This document shows, in pieces, positions 60,901 to 64,000 of a stretch of 64,000 nucleotides of DNA (positions are counted from its first letter, which is position 1; each line of letters starts with the position of its first letter). The stretch covers positions 43,521,011 through 43,585,010 of the forward strand of contig CM072523.1 in assembly GCA_036898135.1 (NCBI GenBank), given 5' to 3'. The position numbers and the translations under genes were made by a program. The DNA comes from Oncomelania hupensis (lineage: Eukaryota; Mollusca; Gastropoda; Littorinimorpha; Pomatiopsidae). The notes under the pieces are model-generated. The model had not been told where the DNA came from. It saw only the letters and a list, made by a program, of their open reading frames with translations, and made no database searches.

Positions 60901-63232
60901 CTCAGCACCAAACACACTCTCTCCCTCACTCACAAATATATCCCTACAAATGTATACTCCCTGTGTGCACAGGTGTGTCAAGACTAAAATGATAGTGCAC
61001 AGAAATGTAGACGCGCACTAAAAATAAACATGTTTTTGTCTTTATTGAAAAAAATGTATCTACAATATACAATAGTCCAAGTCAAATGCTACAGCTTTTC
61101 TTCTACCGCTCTTCCAAAAACTGCCTCCCCTTGCTCTCAAACTTCAACCTCTTTGAACTAAACACGATTGTTGAAAAAAAGGGCAAGTGTAATGAAAAGC
61201 ACAAAAACAAACAAGTACATTTTTTTCTCTTCATGAAAATATACAGAAAAAATAACACAAAAATAAATACATAAATAAAATAAATAAATAGAAGCAATCA
61301 AAAGCATTATGAAAGGGACATAATTATGACGAACCTGTACTGGTCTCCCTTGAAGACAACTTTGTGACGGGATTCAGAGGACGACCGTGCCGTAAGCAAG
61401 GCCGACACTTTCATCACCATGTTACTGCCCCTAAAATGTAAATTCAAAATTCTCAATCATTTTTTAAAAAGCTCAAATATACTATCTTCTTCTTCTTCTT
61501 CCATGCACCGTTAACATCTCCAGTGTTTCCCAAAACGCACATGCGTGCGTCAGAGGCGCACAAAAACTGAAAAAGGACGCATGAAAAAAAAAAAGGTGGC
61601 TCACAAGGGACGCAAAGTTTTTTTTTACTGCCATTATGTATCCTGGCACCTTTGAGCTATCGTGCGCCCGAGCCGAGTAAACGCGGTGATCTCCCCTACC
61701 CACTGACCGCGCTGACACGCATGCGCAGCCTTTTTGTTTGCTTCCGAAAAGCTGTACTTAAAACGATAACCCGCAGAAATGCAGAAGACGATGCAATCGT
61801 TGAATGTTGAATCATCATTTTTAGTTCTCCCTAGACTAGGCAATGATGATCTTGTCTGTAACACGCAGTTGAACAGATTTTTTGGTCTCTTTTTTTTCTC
61901 TTCTTCTGGTCATCGACTTAGTCCCCTCTAACACTAACTGCTTTTACAGAGACAATTTGTCAGTACATGCAGATTGATGTGTGTAAATTGTCGTATGACC
62001 ATTTCATGTTTGTTCTATGGTCATTTTATGTGATTTTAAGGTTCCTCTAGTCAATGATGGATTCCTTTGGAACATTTATCAGAACAGTATTCCTTTTGTT
62101 GTGTTGCTTGTTTTATGGCTATTCATAATTTTCAATAAAGTTGCATTGAAAACTAAGCTTTGTTTGACTTTGAGGCGTATTTGTGTGTCCGTAAGCAAGG
62201 CCGACACTTTCATCACCATGTTACTGCCCCTAAAATGTAAATTCATCATTTTTTTAAAAAGCTCAAATATACTATCTTCTTCTTCTTCTTCCATGCACCG
62301 TTAACATCTCTAGTATCATAGCATGTTAGTACCTTCTTGAAGCATTGGAAAATCATTTGACCTCACTGGCTGACTGGTATCTGAAGAACTTCAGAACTCC
62401 TAAGTAATTCACAGGGGAGCAGGGACATAGTGATAGAACACAAAAAAGGTGAGACCCATCATTGACTAATAAACCCACAGAAAAATTGCATGCATATCAT
62501 TCCTCAATCATAAGTAAAATGTTATGATTCATTGAAGGCGGACACTAGAAAGGCTACTACAAATAATTTGAACTTTATATCTCTCATAGTTTAGGGTCAA
62601 GGTCACTTCAAAGTACCTACACTAACTTTAGGCAGCTCCAGTACCCTTGACCTTGGAGTAAAGTTGACCAAATGTGCACAGGATGTGTGTCTCATTGATA
62701 TCTATCATGCGTCAAAGAATCATGTTCAATATTAATAGAAACAAGTGACATTTTGTGAAAAAAGGGAGTCATTCATTCACTGATCATTTATGAGGTCTAA
62801 TGGGTATACACCATCTTACCAAGTTTTGTTGTGACAGTTGAAATAGGTACTTAGCCACTTTAATTTTTTTTGCACAGACAGACGGTGGACCGCAGACAAC
62901 CAGATGGATGGACGGACATTTTTTGTCAATGTAATTTTTGGACAATTTAGGACTCATCTCGTAAAAATTTGCAAAGATCTGTTGTTGTTTTTGGATTTTT
63001 GGGGGGAGGCAGGTAGGTGGGTGTGAGTACATAGACTCACATGTGAAAAATGAAAAAAAAAATCCAAACATGAAGACTCACGAATGTTTGATAAAACATA
63101 CCTGTCGCCGTTGATGCCGATACCTATGACCTGTTTCATGAGCTTATCGCCAGATTGCACTGAGACTACTTTCTCCAGAAGACCGAAGTCCTCCACTGTG
63201 AATTCTTCATCCACTCCCAGCGGTCCATACAC
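40226..63232 (-). CDS. UGGT: UDP-glucose:glycoprotein glucosyltransferase, C-terminal 657 residues (18 exons)
   Basis: UGGT re-glucosylates unfolded N-glycoproteins in the ER lumen, sending them back to calnexin/calreticulin. Eighteen exons from 63232 to 40226 join in phase to 657 codons plus stop. Residues 1-340 belong to the folding-sensor region ([77 protein letters not shown]). Residues about 358-645 are the GT24 glucosyltransferase domain: [53 protein letters not shown], the DAD motif at 461-463, [53 protein letters not shown] and [12 protein letters not shown]. The chain ends KTEL, an ER-retrieval signal. The N-terminal exons lie beyond the window. It is convergent with the exchanger gene. 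Confidence 0.97.
40720..41085 (-). mobile_element. tRNA-derived SINE with head, reverse orientation
   Basis: Reading the - strand from 41085: GCGAGCGTTGTGGCCAAGTG (A-box region), GTGGGTTCGATCCTGC (B box, about 40985-41000), then the body GGGTTTTCTCCGGGTACTCC and GTTAGGTAGGTTGGGTTTGG shared with 6040-6420. It lies in the last UGGT intron. Confidence 0.88.
41251..41289. repeat. (ATT)n microsatellite
   Basis: About 13 ATT units, directly beside the donor side of UGGT exon 17. Confidence 0.95.
41311..41473 (-). CDS. UGGT: UGGT exon 17
   Basis: Acceptor CATTTCCAG, donor CTG|GTATGA, 163 nt, phase 0 to 1. It encodes [40 protein letters not shown] and [10 protein letters not shown]. Confidence 0.95.
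41814..42140 (-). pseudogene. Second frame in the hAT-like element
   Basis: 108 codons starting [20 protein letters not shown], with [15 protein letters not shown] and [14 protein letters not shown]. AxxLMLAExLPLTKF-like wording ([10 protein letters not shown]) occurs in hAT transposases after the zinc finger. It is short and without catalytic residues. Confidence 0.55.
42249..42470 (-). pseudogene. N-terminal fragment of a hAT transposase
   Basis: 73 codons beginning [17 protein letters not shown] Ser/Glu/Thr-rich stretch follows, then [14 protein letters not shown]. The R-x-FQxxW ending resembles the entry to the TTF-type zinc-finger region in ZNF862-like hAT proteins. The zinc-finger and catalytic parts are missing. 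Confidence 0.55.
43187..43400 (+). repeat. SINE-like repeat with tRNA-like head
   Basis: GTGGCCGAGCGGTCAAAGGG resembles the 5' part of a tRNA-Leu/Ser (A box). Then come GGCTTATCTCCC, GGCGCCCCGCAGATTAACGC and TGTATCAAGG. It is related to 3150-3440. The B box is not obvious. Confidence 0.6.
43668..44242 (-). mobile_element. Retroposon-like repeat, copy C, (TGTAA)n tail
   Basis: The tail (TTACA)n is at 43668-43682; the 5' end CCCCGTTGGGGTGCCGGGG (reverse) finishes at about 44242. Nearly full length, orientation as copy B. Confidence 0.87.
44433..44522 (-). CDS. UGGT: UGGT exon 16
   Basis: Acceptor CTGTGTCAG, donor TTG|GTATGT, 90 nt, phase 0 to 0. It encodes [20 protein letters not shown] and [10 protein letters not shown]. 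Confidence 0.96.
44705..44815. repeat. Isolated copy of the DIRS-like terminal repeat
   Basis: TACCATGACTCAAAAATGCA, GGCATTGCTATGTAAATGCT and ACATAGAGTTGCTTCCCCT repeat, in reverse, the sequence at about 49012-49115 next to the DIRS relic. Confidence 0.7.
45159..45399. mobile_element. MITE with telomere-like repeats, copy 2
   Basis: The left end TGTAGAAACGCTGTTGTGAT and the right end ATAACGGCGTTTCTACC are inverted. The inside holds degenerate CCCTAA units (about 45237-45310) and TTTTGACGTCGAAATAAC. (CA)n flanks both sides. Confidence 0.8.
45446..45686. mobile_element. MITE with telomere-like repeats, copy 3 (diverged)
   Basis: Ends TTTCACAGTGTTATTATGAC and GTCCAAATAACACCGTGTAA. The inside holds CTAACCCTAATCCTAACCCT and TTTGACGTCAAAAC. 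(CA)n lies on both sides. Confidence 0.72.
45832..46385 (+). mobile_element. 5'-truncated LINE, open frame, (GGATA)n tail, 11-bp TSD
   Basis: AATATAGTGCA flanks both ends (45821-45831 and 46386-46396). The frame is open from 45833 to about 46379: [60 protein letters not shown] and [19 protein letters not shown]. This is the RT C-terminal region of the same family as 28790-30060. Its intact frame and clean target duplication suggest a recent insertion by target-primed reverse transcription. Confidence 0.93.
46440..47300 (-). pseudogene. CR1-type LINE RT relic, interrupted by a SINE
   Basis: The reverse strand reads [20 protein letters not shown] (about 47290-47200), then a SINE, then [40 protein letters not shown] and [14 protein letters not shown] (46730-46440). 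YKYLG and LPSGRRxRxP are CR1/Rex-type RT C-terminal words. Confidence 0.87.
46950..47195 (-). mobile_element. Headless SINE, reverse, inserted in the CR1 relic
   Basis: GCGCTTTACCCAAGGTACAT, CACCCGTCTAGGACATGAGC, GTTATGATGGAATGCATGCG and CTAGACCTCGGTTTATACT are the reverse of the SINE body at 16560-16880. AAAGTA occurs at both borders and may be the target duplication. Confidence 0.83.
47456..48080 (-). pseudogene. DIRS tyrosine recombinase
   Basis: The frame runs from [20 protein letters not shown] through [20 protein letters not shown], the catalytic Arg region. After a frame change it continues to [12 protein letters not shown] and [13 protein letters not shown], stop at 47456-47458. The Y in SFYLRD fits the nucleophile position. 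One or more frameshifts, near 47600 and near 48083, break it. Confidence 0.82.
48558..48990 (-). pseudogene. DIRS RT end and RNase H relic
   Basis: [40 protein letters not shown] and [10 protein letters not shown] match the DNSTAVAYINKQGGTRS...N(V/I)LAD.LSR pattern of DIRS RNase H. The initial Asp is replaced (YNST), so it is probably inactive. Confidence 0.85.
49338..49586 (-). repeat. Tandem extra copies of the UGGT exon 15 3' end
   Basis: Two about 125-bp units follow exon 15 in the gene's direction. The first (49462-49522) reads [18 protein letters not shown] and keeps a CAG|GTACAC donor. The second (about 49338-49400) reads [14 protein letters not shown] with the donor lost (CAG|GAACTC). 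The intronic flank (GTGTGTGTG/CATGTGC-like) is repeated too. Confidence 0.88.
49588..49729 (-). CDS. UGGT: UGGT exon 15
   Basis: Acceptor GTCTTGCAG, donor CAG|GTACAC, 142 nt, phase 2 to 0. It encodes [40 protein letters not shown] and PNNMIHQ. Its last about 60 bases are repeated twice more just downstream in the gene (49462-49522 and about 49338-49400). Confidence 0.97.
50100..52400 (+). pseudogene. L1/Tx1-type LINE ORF2 relic, interrupted by a foldback element
   Basis: Many stops, but recognisable words: [14 protein letters not shown] near 50550, [20 protein letters not shown] and CSICEEH near 51235-51340, FWNSF at about 51388-51401, then after the insertion [14 protein letters not shown] and [15 protein letters not shown] to about 52240. 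HRIxATNxxL and KFFIYxCK are typical of Tx1/L1 RT C-termini. It is antisense to UGGT in the intron between exons 14 and 15. Confidence 0.8.
51406..52082. mobile_element. Foldback/Mutator-like element with repeat-array arms
   Basis: The direct repeat TTTTAGAG (with a preceding C on each side, so 8-9 bp) flanks it at 51397-51405 and 52082-52090. The left arm (about 51412-51597) and right arm (about 51903-52073) are inverse arrays of a 15-bp-type unit GTTACACGCGGTAGT. The centre has (GA)n, (CTT)n and unique sequence, no transposase. Removal restores [12 protein letters not shown] in the LINE. Confidence 0.87.
52803..52859 (-). CDS. UGGT: UGGT exon 14
   Basis: Acceptor ATTTTCAG, donor CAG|GTAAGT, 57 nt. 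It encodes [18 protein letters not shown]. Confidence 0.96.
53041..53144 (-). CDS. UGGT: UGGT exon 13
   Basis: Acceptor CTGTTGCAG, donor CAG|GTGAAA, phase 0 to 2. It encodes [20 protein letters not shown] and [14 protein letters not shown]. Confidence 0.97.
53658..53730 (-). CDS. UGGT: UGGT exon 12, DxD motif
   Basis: Acceptor GTGTGTCAG, donor CAG|GTCAGT, 73 nt, phase 2 to 0. It encodes [20 protein letters not shown] followed by DADQ. The two Asp residues of DAD are the metal/UDP-glucose ligands of GT24 enzymes, so the catalytic site is intact. Confidence 0.97.
53960..54165. repeat. A-rich low-complexity (GAA/AAG) tract
   Basis: Purine-rich sequence immediately 3' (in gene direction) of UGGT exon 11; no coding signature. 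Confidence 0.85.
54175..54284 (-). CDS. UGGT: UGGT exon 11
   Basis: Acceptor GTATTTTAG, donor GG|GTATGT, phase 0 to 2. It encodes [20 protein letters not shown] and [17 protein letters not shown]. Confidence 0.96.
54611..54695 (-). CDS. UGGT: UGGT exon 10
   Basis: Acceptor CTTTCAG, donor AAG|GTAAGA, phase 2 to 0. It encodes [20 protein letters not shown] and NYLSPTFK, near-identical to human UGGT1. Confidence 0.96.
55350..55442 (-). CDS. UGGT: UGGT exon 9, start of GT24 domain
   Basis: Acceptor TGTGGGCAG, donor CAG|GTCAGA, 93 nt. It encodes [15 protein letters not shown] then [15 protein letters not shown], the conserved opening of the catalytic domain. Confidence 0.92.
55562..56194 (-). 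mobile_element. Solo LTR, 633 bp
   Basis: On the - strand it begins TGTTACGTTGAAACGCC and ends GAGTGTAACA (TG...CA with TGTTAC/GTAACA inverted ends). The direct repeat GGCTC flanks it (plus-strand GAGCC at 55557-55561 and 56195-56199), a 5-bp duplication. Inside, GGTTATAAAATTG resembles a TATA box and TGAATAAAAGTGG a polyadenylation signal, in U3-R order. No internal coding region is present, so it is a recombined solo LTR, probably Ty3/gypsy-type. It lies in the UGGT intron between exons 8 and 9. Confidence 0.87.
56447..56632 (-). CDS. UGGT: UGGT exon 8
   Basis: Acceptor TTGTTACAG, donor GA|GTAGGA chosen because only phase 2 fits the next exon. It encodes [35 protein letters not shown], and an acidic linker [16 protein letters not shown]. 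Confidence 0.9.
56710..57255. repeat. About 20-bp minisatellite
   Basis: About 26 units of TAGGTATTTTGTATTACCCC with many substitutions, in the UGGT intron next to exon 8. Confidence 0.92.
57718..58175. repeat. (TAA)n and (ATT)n flanking a dispersed-repeat fragment
   Basis: (TAA)n lies at about 57718-57777, then CAGCGCTTTCCAAAATCACA and AAAGCGCTTTACATAAAC. (ATT)n lies at about 57960-57997, then GGCCTCTCTAAAAAGATGCG. The words resemble LINE/SINE 3' ends seen elsewhere in the window (GCGCTTTATAAA). No coding motif. Confidence 0.6.
58310..58395 (-). CDS. UGGT: UGGT exon 7 ([10 protein letters not shown])
   Basis: Acceptor TTGTGCTCAG, donor AGAG|GTCTGC, 86 nt, phase 0 to 2. It encodes [20 protein letters not shown] and SQEIYDIQ, matching GYFQLKANPGAW...GRSxxIY in UGGTs. 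Confidence 0.94.
59111..59217 (-). CDS. UGGT: UGGT exon 6
   Basis: Acceptor TGTGTTAG, donor TTG|GTATTT, 107 nt, phase 1 to 0. It encodes [20 protein letters not shown] and DTIVMANL. Confidence 0.94.
59708..59759 (-). CDS. UGGT: UGGT exon 5 ([10 protein letters not shown])
   Basis: Acceptor GATGTTGCAG, donor AAG|GTAGGT, 52 nt, phase 0 to 1. It encodes [18 protein letters not shown]; [10 protein letters not shown] is invariant in the family. Confidence 0.94.
60084..60273 (-). CDS. UGGT: UGGT exon 4 ([10 protein letters not shown])
   Basis: Acceptor TGTGTGGCAG, donor GAG|GTAGGA, phase 2 to 0. It encodes [20 protein letters not shown] through [10 protein letters not shown] and [10 protein letters not shown], closely matching human UGGT1. 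Confidence 0.95.
60528..60710 (-). CDS. UGGT: UGGT exon 3
   Basis: Acceptor TTCCCCTCAG, donor AG|GTAGGG, phase 2 to 2. It encodes [40 protein letters not shown], and [14 protein letters not shown]. The family word VDPxxREAQ is clear. Confidence 0.93.
61335..61430 (-). CDS. UGGT: UGGT exon 2 ([11 protein letters not shown])
   Basis: Acceptor ACATTTTAG, donor AG|GTTCGT, 96 nt, phase 2 to 2. It encodes [20 protein letters not shown] through KGDQY. Its first about 40 bases and its acceptor are duplicated at about 62189-62230. Confidence 0.87.
61391..61520. repeat. Source of a displaced duplication (UGGT exon 2 start and intron)
   Basis: CCGTAAGCAAGGCCGACACT through CCGTTAACATCTC is repeated at 62189-62310 with a roughly 10-bp length difference. 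At 61521 the sequence switches to CAGTGTTTCCCAAAA, a hAT-like terminus. Confidence 0.9.
62189..62310. repeat. Displaced copy of the UGGT exon 2 start
   Basis: On the - strand it keeps the acceptor TTACATTTTAG and encodes [13 protein letters not shown]. It then diverges into [10 protein letters not shown] and has no clear donor. It lies upstream of the real exon in transcription order. Confidence 0.88.
62425..63000 (-). repeat. Reverse copy of the AAGGTCA-rich dispersed repeat
   Basis: GAGTCATTCATTCACTGATC, GTATACACCATCTTACCAAG and TTTAGGACTCATCTCG are reverse complements of words at 8170-8760. It fills the intron next to UGGT exon 1. Confidence 0.82.
63102..63232 (-). CDS. UGGT: UGGT exon 1 of window
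   Basis: Acceptor GAAACAG, donor AG|GTATGT, phase 0 to 2. It encodes [20 protein letters not shown] through [11 protein letters not shown], the block that in other UGGTs precedes the SxMVMKV motif. Confidence 0.88.
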
Positions 63233-63350
63233 CTGTTTCAACATGCAATAAAACACACTGAGGCTTTGCTTCCACAAATATATGCCCTGAGCAAGTCTGA
63301 CATTTATTTAGTGATGCTCTTTAAAGGTGGACATTGGACTCAAATACACA

Positions 63351-63668
63351 AACAGGTCTGGGCTGATTGACCACCATAAACTCATCTGTCTGTGCTCCAG
63401 TTCATCATCTACCCGTGACAACAAGACACATAAGGGCACTTTACAATAACTTTTATTACTGCCAGAACATCTAAAGTCTCCAACGAAAGCACCAGTGTTC
63501 ATTTTACATGGAATAATAAAAATGAAGAAGAAGAAGAAGAAGAAGAAGAAGAAGAAGAAGAAGAAGAAGAAGAAGAAGAAGAAGAGAAAGAAGGACGGAA
63601 GGAAGAAAGAAAGAAAAAAAGAAAGAAAGAAAAGAAAAGAGAAGAAAAGAAATAATAACAAAGAAGAA

Positions 63669-63740
<72 letters not shown>

Positions 63741-64000
63741 TAAAAAGGAAAGAAAGAAAGAAAGAAAGATGCAAACGGGTCTGAGCTGACTGACCATCAT
63801 AAACTCATTTGTCTGTGCTCTACTCCAGTCCACCATCTACCCGTGCCAAGAAGACACATTCAGGAGACTTTACAATAACGGTTATTGCTGCCAGAACATA
63901 CTGACATGTAAAGCCTCCAACGAAAACAACAGTATTCATTTTACACGAAATAACAAAAATGTTGAAGAAGAAGAAGAAGAAGAAGTAAAAGAAAAAGAAA
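63351..64000. repeat. Tandem repeated unit with GAA/GAAA arrays
   Basis: Two copies (about 63351-63530 and 63775-63985) share CATAAACTCAT(C/T)TGTCTGTGCTC, CATCTACCCGTG, CTTTACAATAAC and CTCCAACGAAA. Each runs into (GAA)n. Between them are (GAA)n to about 63585 and (GAAA)n at about 63599-63773. No UGGT exon is visible here; the next one lies beyond the window. Confidence 0.85.

Overview
The window is a eukaryotic, metazoan genomic segment. It has small exons (26-295 nt) bounded by GT-AG introns, abundant microsatellites, tRNA-derived SINEs, and decayed LINE, DIRS, LTR and DNA transposons. The mix of repeats and the divergence of the two host genes from vertebrate homologues suggest a lophotrochozoan, probably a marine mollusc. 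That assignment is inference from repeat style, not from a diagnostic gene.

Two host genes lie tail to tail. On the + strand, positions 30-22678 carry the last nine visible coding exons (406 codons plus stop) of an SLC9A-family Na+/H+ exchanger. They encode the final transmembrane part and the whole cytoplasmic regulatory tail; the N-terminal exons lie before the window. On the - strand, 63232 down to 40226 carries eighteen consecutive coding exons (657 codons plus stop) of UDP-glucose:glycoprotein glucosyltransferase (UGGT), the ER folding sensor. They include the complete GT24 catalytic domain with its DAD motif, and a 26-nt last exon that supplies a C-terminal KTEL ER-retrieval signal. The N-terminal exons lie beyond 64000. 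Every splice junction keeps phase in both genes, and both coding totals divide by three.

Layout: 1-10.2 kb, exchanger exons with introns holding a Tigger-like element, a LINE interrupted by a hAT-like element, SINE copies and AGGTCA-rich repeats. 10.2-22.4 kb, one large exchanger intron with a LINE relic, CT arrays, a SINE, a repeat with a (TGTAA)n tail, MITEs, a foldback and a 37-bp minisatellite. 22.4-40.2 kb, 3' UTR and intergenic DNA with a mariner-type MITE, a 36-bp satellite, a LINE with reverse transcriptase (RT) motifs, SINEs, a hAT-like element and a 41-bp satellite. 40.2-64 kb, UGGT with intronic SINE, hAT, LINE and DIRS relics, a foldback element nested in a LINE, a solo LTR, a 20-bp minisatellite, and partial duplications of two UGGT exons.

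The two genes have unrelated jobs (plasma-membrane or endosomal pH/Na+ exchange, and ER glycoprotein quality control); nothing indicates coregulation. The most interesting observations are: (1) four different CAG-ended DNA elements, each with a 6-bp target duplication; (2) a foldback element whose arms are arrays of short subrepeats, cleanly splitting a LINE ORF; (3) a MITE family carrying telomere-like repeats and sitting in CA/GT tracts; (4) a roughly 580-bp repeat family with a (TGTAA)n tail; (5) a tandem triplication of the 3' end of one UGGT exon, and a second, displaced copy of the start of another.
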